64,000 bases of DNA from Pseudomonas sp. 5P_3.1_Bac2 (GTDB lineage: Bacteria > Pseudomonadota > Gammaproteobacteria > Pseudomonadales > Pseudomonadaceae): NCBI RefSeq assembly GCF_025465995.1, contig NZ_JANLNY010000006.1:310001-374000 (forward strand). Reading direction: 5' to 3'. Below, one piece after another: positions 1 through 8,918 of the stretch (position 1 is its first letter; each line of letters starts with the position of its first letter). A program made the position numbers and the translations under genes. A model generated the notes under the pieces. The model was not told the origin of the DNA and did not search any database. It saw nothing but the letters and a program-made list of their open reading frames with translations.

Positions 1-1
1 C

Positions 2-1123
2 TTGCCGTCTTCCGGCTACCTGATGGGCACGTACGAGAACCCGACCAACGCCGGTGACGGTTACGCCATGGCCTATCACGCCGGCGCCGAACTGGCCAAC
101 CTGGAATGCTTCCAGATCAACCCGCTGATCAAGGACTACAACGGCCCAGCCTGCGCCTACGTGACCGGACCTTTGGGCGGCTATACCGCCAATAACAAGG
201 GCGAGCGTTTTATCGAGTGCGACTACTGGAGCGGGCAGATGATGTGGGAGTTCCACCAGGAGCTCGAAGGCGGCAACGGCCCGGTGTTCTTGAAACTCGA
301 TCACCTGGCCGAAGAAACCATCCAGACCATCGAAGAAATTCTGCACAGCAACGAGCGCCCCAGCCGTGGCCAGTTCCACGCTAACCGTGGCACCGACTAC
401 CGCACCGGCATGGTCGAGATGCATATCTCCGAGATCGGTTTCTGCTCCGGCCACAGCGCCTCGGGCGTGTGGGTTAACGAGAGGGCCGAAACCTCGGTTA
501 AGGGTTTGTACAGCGCCGGCGACATGGCCGCCGTACCGCACAACTACATGCTCGGTGCCTTCACCTATGGCTGGTTTGCCGGCACTAATTCGGCGGATTT
601 TGTCGCTGAGCGTGAATTCACTGAGCTGGATCAGGCGCAGATCGACGCGGAAAAAGCCCGGGTCTACGCGCCGCTGTTGCGTGAGCATGGTCTGCCGCCC
701 GCGCAGGTGGAGTACAAGCTGCGCCGCATGGTCAACGATTACCTGCAGCCGCCCAAGGTCACCAAGAAAATGGAGATCGGCCTGACCCGTTTCGACGATA
801 TTCAGCGCGATCTTGATCAGCTCAAGGCCAACAACCCCCACGAGCTGATGCGCGCCCTGGAGGTCAGCGTGATCCGCGACTGCGCCGAGATGGCCGCCCG
901 CGCTTCGTTGTTCCGCACCGAAAGCCGCTGGGGCTTGTATCACCACCGGGTGGACCATCCGCAGCGCAACGATGCGGATTGGTTCTGCCATGCCCACTTG
1001 AAGAAAGACCAGCAGGGCCGGATGAGCAGTTTTAAAAAGCCCGTCGAGCCTTATTTGATTGCTTTGGATGAAGACGAGCAGCAGGCCTATAACCGTTTGC
1101 GGGTGAAGACAGCGGTGGCTTGA
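2..1123 (+). CDS. AprA-like FAD-dependent reductase subunit, 5' end outside window
   Basis: Visible is the C-terminal 373 residues of a flavoprotein of the fumarate reductase/succinate dehydrogenase/adenylylsulfate (APS) reductase alpha superfamily. The block containing ECFQINPLIKDYNGPACAYV, the CDYWSGQMM stretch, HISEIGFCSGHSASGVWVNE and the late FAD motif GLYSAGDMAAVPHNYMLGAF resemble APS reductase alpha (AprA) more than SdhA. A ferredoxin with AprB-like spacing follows 185 bp downstream, which supports an AprBA-type pair. Known AprBA interconverts APS and sulfite plus AMP in the cytoplasm of sulfate reducers and sulfur oxidisers; none of the usual partners (sat, aprM, qmoABC) is seen here. 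The position beside a sulfonate-type importer suggests redox chemistry on an imported organosulfur or sulfite compound, which is inference. The first codon shown is not the start; the gene begins upstream of the window. Confidence 0.8.
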   Translation: MPSSGYLMGTYENPTNAGDGYAMAYHAGAELANLECFQINPLIKDYNGPACAYVTGPLGGYTANNKGERFIECDYWSGQMMWEFHQELEGGNGPVFLKLDHLAEETIQTIEEILHSNERPSRGQFHANRGTDYRTGMVEMHISEIGFCSGHSASGVWVNERAETSVKGLYSAGDMAAVPHNYMLGAFTYGWFAGTNSADFVAEREFTELDQAQIDAEKARVYAPLLREHGLPPAQVEYKLRRMVNDYLQPPKVTKKMEIGLTRFDDIQRDLDQLKANNPHELMRALEVSVIRDCAEMAARASLFRTESRWGLYHHRVDHPQRNDADWFCHAHLKKDQQGRMSSFKKPVEPYLIALDEDEQQAYNRLRVKTAVA

Positions 1124-1148
1124 GCCGGCGTGGACGGGGATGGCTCTT

Positions 1149-1188
1149 GGTGGATGGCTGCAGCGCCAGCTACGCGCACCGATCCACC
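1149..1188. repeat. REP-like intergenic hairpin
   Basis: Inverted repeat with arms GGTGGAT (1149-1155) and ATCCACC (1182-1188) and an inner GCGC/GCGC pair. The core AGCGCCAGCTACGCGC recurs at about 58548-58563 in another intergenic gap, so it is a dispersed element and not a gene. It lies between the flavoprotein and the ferredoxin and could act as an mRNA processing or stabilising hairpin. Confidence 0.6.
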
Positions 1189-1308
1189 CTACGGGCAGGA
1201 TGAGGCCGAACAGCAGCTCTACAACCCTTTGCGTGTGTAGCCGTGACCGCTGGCGGGCGGCGTTATTGATAAAGAATTCGAGAGCCTTAGGCTCCAAGGA
1301 CAACCGAG

Positions 1309-1554
1309 ATGGCTTACCAACCCCAAGAAATTTTCTTTCGCAGCAACGCGCCGGTCACGGTCGATGAGGAACTGTGCATCGCCCACAAGGGCTGCACCGT
1401 GTGCGTCGATGTGTGCCCCATGGATTTGCTGGCGATCAACCCAGAAACTCAGAAAGCCTATATGGCCTTCGATGAGTGCTGGTATTGCATGCCCTGCGAA
1501 ACCGACTGCCCGACCAATGCGGTCAAGGTCGAGATTCCTTACTTACTGCGTTAA
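1309..1554 (+). CDS. AprB-like ferredoxin with two [4Fe-4S] clusters
   Basis: An 81-residue ferredoxin carrying two cluster motifs: the first reads C-IAHKG-C-TV-C-VDV-CP, the second C-WY-C-MP-C-ETD-CP. The tryptophan directly after the first cysteine of the second motif (CWYC) sits where APS reductase beta subunits have a conserved Trp thought to help electron transfer to FAD. It is presumed to be the electron-transfer partner of the upstream flavoprotein. It is shorter than AprB of sulfate reducers (about 150 residues) because the C-terminal tail that wraps the alpha subunit is missing. Start chosen at the ATG preceded by AAGGA. The 330-bp gap downstream separates it from the transporter genes. 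Confidence 0.88.
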   Translation: MAYQPQEIFFRSNAPVTVDEELCIAHKGCTVCVDVCPMDLLAINPETQKAYMAFDECWYCMPCETDCPTNAVKVEIPYLLR

Positions 1555-1884
1555 GGCGCTCGGTTTGCCCTGCGGCATGAGCGCAAACAGACCTGCGTCA
1601 GCGCTGCCAGCTAGGTGGCTTGAGTCCGATAAGTCGTCAGGCGATCGGCCATAAACATATAAGTTTTAAGTATTTAAGAAAGCAGGCTTATGCCTGATAT
1701 CTTCAGGTTACTACTTGTTATAACAAGAAGACTATTAAGCCCGCCCGCTGCGATTGGGCTGGTTTAACAGCAGCGTGACGCTACCGGTTGCCAGCCGGAT
1801 GCCTGAGCAATATCCCCTCGTTTCCCACCACTGAGCCTGGTGGCGGAGACGATGCCAATACTAATTATTCGAGGGGCAACACTT
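1555..1884. other. Intergenic promoter region of the first ABC operon
   Basis: 330 bp with no credible gene. It holds an AT-rich stretch (about 1648-1682) that includes CATAAACATAT at 1650-1660, a sequence repeated exactly upstream of the TauD-like gene (41663-41673), and the perfect 14-bp palindrome CTTGTTATAACAAG at 1714-1727. These are candidate operator/promoter elements for the binding-protein operon that starts at 1885. Confidence 0.5.
1714..1727. promoter_or_regulatory. Perfect 14-bp palindrome, candidate operator
   Basis: CTTGTTATAACAAG, perfectly self-complementary, 157 bp before the binding-protein start codon. The factor that would bind is unknown; no regulator gene lies beside it. 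Confidence 0.35.
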
Positions 1885-3291
1885 ATGAACTTGCGTACTA
1901 CTCTGACCGGCCTGGCGCTGGCTATCGCGGCGCTGCAAGCCAATGCCGAGACCATCCGCATCGCCATCGGCACCCAGGACACCACGATCAACTGCGCCGC
2001 CGGTGGCTTGTTGATCCGTGAGTTGGGTCTGCTCGACAAGTACCTGCCTAAAGACGGCAAGTACAAAGACGCGCAGTACCAGATCGAATGGAAGAACTTC
2101 ACCAGTGGCGCGCCGCTGACCAATGAGATGGTCGCCGGCAAGCTGGATTTTGGCGCCATGGCTGACTTCCCCGGCTCGTTCAACGGCGTGGCGTTCCAGG
2201 ATGCGGGCAAGCAGAGTCTGTTTATCAGCGTGTTGTCCGGCAGCATTCAGGGCAGTGGTAACGGCATCGTGGTGCCGGCTTCTTCGAGCGTGCAAGCGTT
2301 GGCGGACCTGAAGGGCAAAACCATCTCTGTACCGTTTGCCTCCACCGCCCACGGCATGCTTCTGCGCGCTGTCGCCGCGCAAGGCTGGGACCCGCAGAAG
2401 GACGTGCGCATCATTGCCCAGGCACCGGAGATTGCGGGCTCGGCCCTGCGCAGTAACCGCATCGACGCCCATGCTGACTTTGTGCCGTTTGCCGAGTTGT
2501 TCCCCAACCGGGGTTTCGCGCGCAAGATTTACGATGGCTCCCAAGCCAAGGCGCCAACCTTCCATGGCGCACTGGTGGATGCCGCCTACGCGAAGCAATA
2601 CCCCGAGGTGGTCACGGCCTACCTGCGGGCTGGTATCGAAGCGGATCAACTGCTGGCCGCCGAGCCTGAGAAGTACAGTGAGCTGATTGAGAAGGTCACG
2701 GGCATCGAAGCCGAGGTGGCCTATCTGTTCCACGGTCCGCTGGGCCTGCAAACCCGCGACCAGAGTTGGAAACCGGAATATCGCCAGGCGGTGGCCACTT
2801 CCATCGACACCTTGAAGCTGCTGAAGAAGACCGAGCGCAGTCTGGATACCGCCAGCTTTATCAACGATCAGTACATCCGCGCCGCGTTTAAAGCCTCGGG
2901 CTTGGATTACGACCAGCAGTTGGCCAACTACGCTGCGCTGCCGCTTAAGGCCAATGATGCGCTGACCGGCAAGCCAATAACCGACTTCAAGCGCGTGGCG
3001 CAAATCTGGGTCCGTGATGAGGCCAAGGTGCGCCACTACGCTTCCCCAGAAGCGGCTCTGCAAGCCTTGGCCAAGCTGGAAGAAGAGGGCAAGGACATCC
3101 GCGCCATCTATGCCCAGGCCGCGGATACGGGGATCAAGTTGCTGGCCAACCAAGCCTGGTTCGTGCGCAGCAATAGCGGGCAATTGCAGGCCTTTCTGCT
3201 TAAGCAGCAAGCCGAGCAATTTGCCGCGCAACAAGGGGGCAGCGTGGTGGATTTCGCCAGCGCTAACCAGCAGTCGTTAGCCAGTCGCTAA
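1885..3291 (+). CDS. ABC transporter substrate-binding protein, sulfonate/nitrate/taurine type
   Basis: Periplasmic binding protein (468 residues) of the SsuA/TauA/NrtA superfamily. Residues 1-21 (MNLRTTLTGLALAIAALQANA) form a Sec signal peptide, followed by the family-typical beta strand ETIRIAIGTQDTT. At 468 residues it is 100-150 longer than SsuA or TauA, nearer the nitrate/bicarbonate binding proteins (NrtA, CmpA). Start chosen at the ATG with GAGGGG eight bases upstream, because the longer frame would bury the signal peptide. The permease and ATPase follow, so this is the recognition component of one importer. The linked AprBA-like enzymes suggest a sulfur-containing ligand; the true ligand is not readable from sequence. 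Only four Met and one Cys are present. Confidence 0.88.
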   Translation: MNLRTTLTGLALAIAALQANAETIRIAIGTQDTTINCAAGGLLIRELGLLDKYLPKDGKYKDAQYQIEWKNFTSGAPLTNEMVAGKLDFGAMADFPGSFNGVAFQDAGKQSLFISVLSGSIQGSGNGIVVPASSSVQALADLKGKTISVPFASTAHGMLLRAVAAQGWDPQKDVRIIAQAPEIAGSALRSNRIDAHADFVPFAELFPNRGFARKIYDGSQAKAPTFHGALVDAAYAKQYPEVVTAYLRAGIEADQLLAAEPEKYSELIEKVTGIEAEVAYLFHGPLGLQTRDQSWKPEYRQAVATSIDTLKLLKKTERSLDTASFINDQYIRAAFKASGLDYDQQLANYAALPLKANDALTGKPITDFKRVAQIWVRDEAKVRHYASPEAALQALAKLEEEGKDIRAIYAQAADTGIKLLANQAWFVRSNSGQLQAFLLKQQAEQFAAQQGGSVVDFASANQQSLASR

Positions 3292-3357
3292 CAGTGGTGT
3301 AGACACGCCGCGCAGGCTTAGGCCGGGCGCGGCGTGGTCGTGAGGGTGGAGTTATTA

Positions 3358-4137
3358 ATGAACGAATTGTCGCGTTGGCCGCTGCGCCTGGCGGCCTTGG
3401 GCGCTTGCTTGCTGTTTTGGCAACTGGCGGCCAGTCATAAGCTGGATCTGGGTTTGATCACCTTTGTTTATGTGCCCACGCCCAGTGCGGTATTGGATGC
3501 GGCGCTGGCGTTACTGGAGTCCGGCAAGTTGCTGCCGCACTTAAGCAGCAGCCTCGCGCGGGTGTTGTTCGGCTATGTGCTGGCGGTCGTTGCGGGGGTG
3601 TTGCTGGGCTTGGCCATTGGCCGCTCGAAGTGGGCGGAAGACAGCCTGCTGCCGCCTTTAGAAGTACTGCGGCCGATCCCTGCGGTGGCGTGGATTCCCC
3701 TGGCGATTCTGATGTTTCCGTCCTCGGAAGCCTCGATGATTTTCATCACCTTCACCGGAGCGCTATTCCCGATTTTGCTCAACACGGTGCACGGTGTGGA
3801 GGGCGTTGATCCGCGCTTGATTGCCTCCGCGCGCAGCCTCGGTGCCAAGCCTCTGGCGATCCTGCGCGAGGTGGTGATTCCCGGCGCGGCGCCAAGCATT
3901 GTCACGGGTTTGGCGATTGGTATGGGCACCTCGTGGTTTTGCTTGGTCACTGCCGAGATGATTTCCGGCCAGTTCGGCATTGGTTACTACACCTGGGAGT
4001 CCTACACCATCCAGAACTACGCCGACATCGTGGTCGGCATGCTGCTGATTGGCGTGCTTGGCATGGGCAGCAGTGCCTTGGTTAAACAACTGGGTGCCTG
4101 GGCCACGCCTTGGTATCGCAATAAGGGGAAACGCTAA
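3358..4137 (+). CDS. ABC transporter permease, SsuC/TauC type
   Basis: Inner-membrane permease (259 residues) of the sulfonate/nitrate/taurine family with about six hydrophobic segments. The cytoplasmic coupling loop that contacts the ATPase is visible as the region around ASARSLGAKPLAILREVVIPGAAPS (EAA-like motif). Start chosen at the ATG at 3358, preceded by GAGGGTGGAG; a GTG-started extension upstream lacks a ribosome site. Its stop codon overlaps the ATPase start by one base (TAATG), so the two are translationally coupled. Confidence 0.9.
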   Translation: MNELSRWPLRLAALGACLLFWQLAASHKLDLGLITFVYVPTPSAVLDAALALLESGKLLPHLSSSLARVLFGYVLAVVAGVLLGLAIGRSKWAEDSLLPPLEVLRPIPAVAWIPLAILMFPSSEASMIFITFTGALFPILLNTVHGVEGVDPRLIASARSLGAKPLAILREVVIPGAAPSIVTGLAIGMGTSWFCLVTAEMISGQFGIGYYTWESYTIQNYADIVVGMLLIGVLGMGSSALVKQLGAWATPWYRNKGKR

Positions 4138-4994
4138 TGGTGGCGCTGGCGCACAAGTCCCCAGCGGGACGCATCGACGTGCAGCAACTGACCATTCGCT
4201 TGGGGCAAGGCGCACAGGCATTTACCGCGGTCGATCAGCTCGATTTCAGCGTTGAGGCCGGTGAGTTCGTCTGCATTCTCGGGCCTTCTGGCTGTGGTAA
4301 ATCGACCTTGCTCGGCGCCTTGGCCGGTCATTTAGAGCCGGCTGAAGGCATTCTGCGCGTGGATGCGCAGGCGGTGCACGGGCCGTCGCCGGATCGCGGC
4401 ATGGTGTTTCAGCAACACACTTTGCTGCCGTGGCGCAGCGTGCTGGATAACGTCGCCTTTGGCCTGAAGATGCAAGGCCTCGGCAAAGCTGAGCGGCGCA
4501 CTCAGGCCAATGAATTTTTGCGTTTAGTCGGTCTGGAAGACTTCGCCCAGCGCTGGCCTAACCAGCTTTCCGGCGGCATGCAGCAGCGCGCGGAAATCGC
4601 CCGGGTGCTGATCAACCGACCCCGTCTGCTGCTGATGGACGAGCCATTCGGCGCCCTCGACGCGCAAACCCGCGCACGGATGCAGGAGCTGCTGCTGGAG
4701 ATCTGGGGGCGGATTCGCACCACGGTGGTGTTCGTCACCCACGATATCGACGAGGCGCTGTTCCTCGCCGACCGTATTTTGGTGATGAGCCCGCGGCCTG
4801 GGCGCTTTATCGAAGACCTGCGTTTGGACTTCCCCCGGCCACGGCACAGCAGCCTGCTCACCAGCCCTGAATTTGTTCATCTAAAACGCCACTGCCTGGC
4901 CTTGCTGCATCACCAAGACGGCCGCGAACTGCCGCGCCTGACGCCGCTGGGCCTGCCTAGCGATGATTTTCCGCCACTGCGAATTGCCCTATGA
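4137..4994 (+). CDS. ABC transporter ATP-binding protein, SsuB/TauB type
   Basis: Cytoplasmic ATPase of the importer encoded by the two preceding genes. Walker A GPSGCGKST is at residues 49-57, the signature LSGGMQQR at 144-151 and Walker B LLLMDEP at 164-170, followed by the switch region TTVVFVTHD. The 285-residue length is slightly longer than SsuB because of an added C-terminal tail of about 30 residues. It starts one base inside the permease stop and ends with an ATGA overlap into the HEAT-repeat gene, so five genes from 1885 to 6237 are read as one unit. Confidence 0.92.
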   Translation: MVALAHKSPAGRIDVQQLTIRLGQGAQAFTAVDQLDFSVEAGEFVCILGPSGCGKSTLLGALAGHLEPAEGILRVDAQAVHGPSPDRGMVFQQHTLLPWRSVLDNVAFGLKMQGLGKAERRTQANEFLRLVGLEDFAQRWPNQLSGGMQQRAEIARVLINRPRLLLMDEPFGALDAQTRARMQELLLEIWGRIRTTVVFVTHDIDEALFLADRILVMSPRPGRFIEDLRLDFPRPRHSSLLTSPEFVHLKRHCLALLHHQDGRELPRLTPLGLPSDDFPPLRIAL

Positions 4995-5956
4995 CTGATC
5001 TGCACATCGACAACCCCGAGATCCAAGCCCTTGCGCCGCGCTTAAGTGACAGCGACGCAGGCGTACGCCGTATCGCCCTGATTGCCCTGGCTGATCTGGA
5101 AGACCCAGACGGCTTGCCCTGGCTGATCCACGCCCTCAGCCACGACCGCGACGCCGCCGTGCGCGCCGAAGCCGCGCGTTTGTTGGAAGCCTGGGAGGAA
5201 GACCCGGTGGTCGAAGCGCTGTGCGCCGCACTGGCCGATAGCGCCGAGGCGGTGCGTGAGGCCGCCGCGCAAAGCTTAAGCGAGCTAAAAACCTTAGACG
5301 CTGGCCGCGTGGTGCTGCCTTGGGTCAGTCATGCCGACAGCTTTGTCCGTGCCAGTGCCTTGCGCGCGCTGCGCGAGCTGCGCCTGCCGGATTCGGTTCC
5401 AGCCGCGCTGCAAGCACTGAACGACAGTGAGGCCAGCGTGCGCCGCGAAGCGGTCGGTATTCTCGGTTGGCTTAAGCGTTTGGAAGCGTTACCGGAGCTG
5501 GCGCGCTTGGCCAGTAGCGATGCCGACACCGAAGTACGCCGCGCCGCCACCGGCGCCTTGGGCCTAGCCAGCGACACCAGCGTGTTGCCGGCTTTGCAGG
5601 CCGCGCTGAATGATCCGCAGTGGCAAGTGCGTGAAGAGGCGGCCACCACCTTGGGCAAAGTCGGCGTCAGCGCAGCCGGCCCGGCCTTGCTCAACGCCTT
5701 GAGCGACAGCTACTGGCAAGTGCGCCTGCGCGCCGCCCGGGCCTTGGGCAAATTGCGTTATGCCGAAGCGCTAACCGGCTTGGTCGAATTGCTGGGGCAT
5801 AGCATCAGCAACTTGCGTAAAGAGGCGGCGTTGGCCTTGGGTGAGCTGCAAATCGCCGCGGCTTTGGCGCCGTTGCAAGCGGCTGAACATGACGCCGATC
5901 CGGAAGTGCGCAAAGCGGTGCGTATCGCTTTGCAACAACTGCAAAAGGTCAGTTGA
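4991..5956 (+). CDS. HEAT-repeat protein in the AprBA-like/ABC cluster
   Basis: A 321-residue protein made almost wholly of about nine to ten HEAT (PBS-lyase-like) repeats of about 31 residues, each with the pattern D-x-x-VRxxAAxALGxLG. There is no signal peptide or membrane segment, so it should be cytoplasmic. HEAT arrays are protein-protein scaffolds or, in phycobilin lyases, chromophore chaperones; here it may assist assembly of the FAD/Fe-S enzyme or bind the transporter, which is inference. Start and stop overlap both neighbours (ATGA at 4991-4994, TGATG at 5954-5958), showing tight coupling. Only the initiator Met and one Cys are present. Confidence 0.8.
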   Translation: MTDLHIDNPEIQALAPRLSDSDAGVRRIALIALADLEDPDGLPWLIHALSHDRDAAVRAEAARLLEAWEEDPVVEALCAALADSAEAVREAAAQSLSELKTLDAGRVVLPWVSHADSFVRASALRALRELRLPDSVPAALQALNDSEASVRREAVGILGWLKRLEALPELARLASSDADTEVRRAATGALGLASDTSVLPALQAALNDPQWQVREEAATTLGKVGVSAAGPALLNALSDSYWQVRLRAARALGKLRYAEALTGLVELLGHSISNLRKEAALALGELQIAAALAPLQAAEHDADPEVRKAVRIALQQLQKVS

Positions 5957-6237
5957 TGAGCGCGCCCACGGCCATTCGCAATCAGCGTGATGCCCACTTA
6001 CTGCTGGTGCAGTGGGCCGATGGCCGCAGCCATAGTTTCAGCCATGCGCGCTTGCGCGCCGCCTGTCCGTGCTCCAGCTGCCGTGCCGGACGCCTGGCCG
6101 GACGCATCGATCTGGCCAGCAGCGACGTGCAGATCACCGCCATTAACAGCCAAGGTTATGGCGTGCAGTTGGTGTTTAGTGATGGCCATGAGCGCGGGAT
6201 TTATCCCTGGAGTTATCTGCAGGGGCTGACCGCATAG
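5956..6237 (+). CDS. DUF971 (gamma-butyrobetaine hydroxylase N-terminal-like) protein
   Basis: A 93-residue single-domain protein matching the small beta-rich domain found at the N terminus of gamma-butyrobetaine hydroxylase and as stand-alone DUF971 proteins. The ACPCSSCR segment gives the Cys cluster that binds zinc in the eukaryotic domain, and HERGIYPWSYL near the C terminus is the family signature. Stand-alone versions are often found near Fe-S or iron-related genes, so a role in maturing the AprBA-like enzyme is plausible but inferred. The ATG overlaps the preceding stop by one base. A hairpin at 6296-6319 probably ends the operon. Confidence 0.8.
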   Translation: MSAPTAIRNQRDAHLLLVQWADGRSHSFSHARLRAACPCSSCRAGRLAGRIDLASSDVQITAINSQGYGVQLVFSDGHERGIYPWSYLQGLTA

Positions 6238-6295
6238 TGACTTTGCAACCTACGCGTATCGCGCGGCACAGGGGCAGGGCAAGCAGGCCGGCCTA

Positions 6296-6326
6296 GGCAC
6301 GCTGCCTAAGCCGCGTGCCGTGTTTT
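6296..6326 (+). terminator. Probable Rho-independent terminator
   Basis: Perfect 7-bp stem GGCACGC (6296-6302)/GCGTGCC (6313-6319) with a 10-nt loop, followed by TGTTTT. The U-tract is short. It lies after the DUF971 gene and before the convergent atsA. Confidence 0.5.
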
Positions 6327-6411
6327 AAACGCGCTGCATAGCCCTGTTGTCGGTAAGGCGCTGCCTTGGCTAGCTTGAGCCAACCAAGGCGTTGCAGGGT
6401 TTATCGAGGGC

Positions 6412-8022
<1,611 letters not shown>

Positions 8023-8060
8023 TCAGTCTCTTATCGGGGGTTATTGGCTTGGTGCCGGGC

Positions 8061-8918
8061 TTAATAGGCGATGGATGTCAGCGGCAGATCCTGCACTCGT
8101 GGCGCAGGCGGCCGGTAATCGCCGTCGCCGGTCAGCTCGTGCAGCAGCTCTTCGCGCAGCTGCAAGAACTCATAGCTGCCGCGGTTACGCGGATGGGGCA
8201 AGTCCACTTCAACAATGCGCTTGATCCGCCCTGGCCGTGGCGCCATGACCACCACTCGGTCAGCCAGGAAAATGGCCTCTTCCACATCGTGGGTCACCAG
8301 CAAACTAGTGATGCCGGCGCGGGCGCGAATGGCCAGCAGCTCTTCTTGCATTTGTTGGCGGGTGAGGGCGTCGAGGGCGCCAAAAGGCTCATCGAGCAGC
8401 AGAATCCGTGGGCTGGCCACCAGGCCACGGGCAATCGCTACGCGCTGCGCCATGCCGCCGGAGAGTTGGTGTGGGTAGGCGCGCTGGAAGCCATCGAGAC
8501 CGACCAGCTGGATAAACGCATCAACCTGGCGATAACGCTCAGCCTGGGTCAACGGCTCGTTGATCAAGCCTAACTTGATGTTTTGCTCCACGGTCAGCCA
8601 GGGGAACAGACGATGCTCCTGGAACACGATGCCGCGCTCGCTGCCGATACCATTAATGGCTTTGCCATCGACTTTGATCGTGCCGCGATAATCGCGATCC
8701 AAGCCAATCAGCAGGCGCAGCAGGGTGGATTTACCGCAACCGCTGGAGCCCAAAATGGCGATCGATTCGCCTTCGGCAATATCCAGGCTGAACTCGCGGA
8801 TGGCTTCCAGTTGGCCGCCTTCGACAGCGAAGTTTTTCCCCACCTGCTCAAAGCGCACGATGGGCTCGGCACTGTGGGCATTGGCGGGCTCGGGTGTGGC
8901 TAAGGTCAGGCTATTCAT
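8061..8918 (-). CDS. atsC: Sulfate-ester ABC transporter ATPase AtsC
   Basis: ATP-binding subunit (285 residues) of the SsuB/TauB class. Walker A GSSGCGKST lies at residues 57-65, signature LSGGMAQR at 152-159 and Walker B LLLDEP at 173-178. An N-terminal extension of about 18 residues precedes the nucleotide-binding fold. Its ATG overlaps the stop of the double permease by four bases, and atsA follows, matching the ats gene set of Pseudomonas (sulfate-ester import plus sulfatase). The name rests on this context; by sequence alone it is a generic sulfonate-family ATPase. Confidence 0.88.
   Translation of the reverse strand: MNSLTLATPEPANAHSAEPIVRFEQVGKNFAVEGGQLEAIREFSLDIAEGESIAILGSSGCGKSTLLRLLIGLDRDYRGTIKVDGKAINGIGSERGIVFQEHRLFPWLTVEQNIKLGLINEPLTQAERYRQVDAFIQLVGLDGFQRAYPHQLSGGMAQRVAIARGLVASPRILLLDEPFGALDALTRQQMQEELLAIRARAGITSLLVTHDVEEAIFLADRVVVMAPRPGRIKRIVEVDLPHPRNRGSYEFLQLREELLHELTGDGDYRPPAPRVQDLPLTSIAY

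Noticed and set aside
1861..3234. 457-codon open frame on the minus strand opposite the binding protein
   Set aside because: It is fully antisense to a well-supported gene with a signal peptide; its length comes from GC-rich codon bias and it has no domain or ribosome site.
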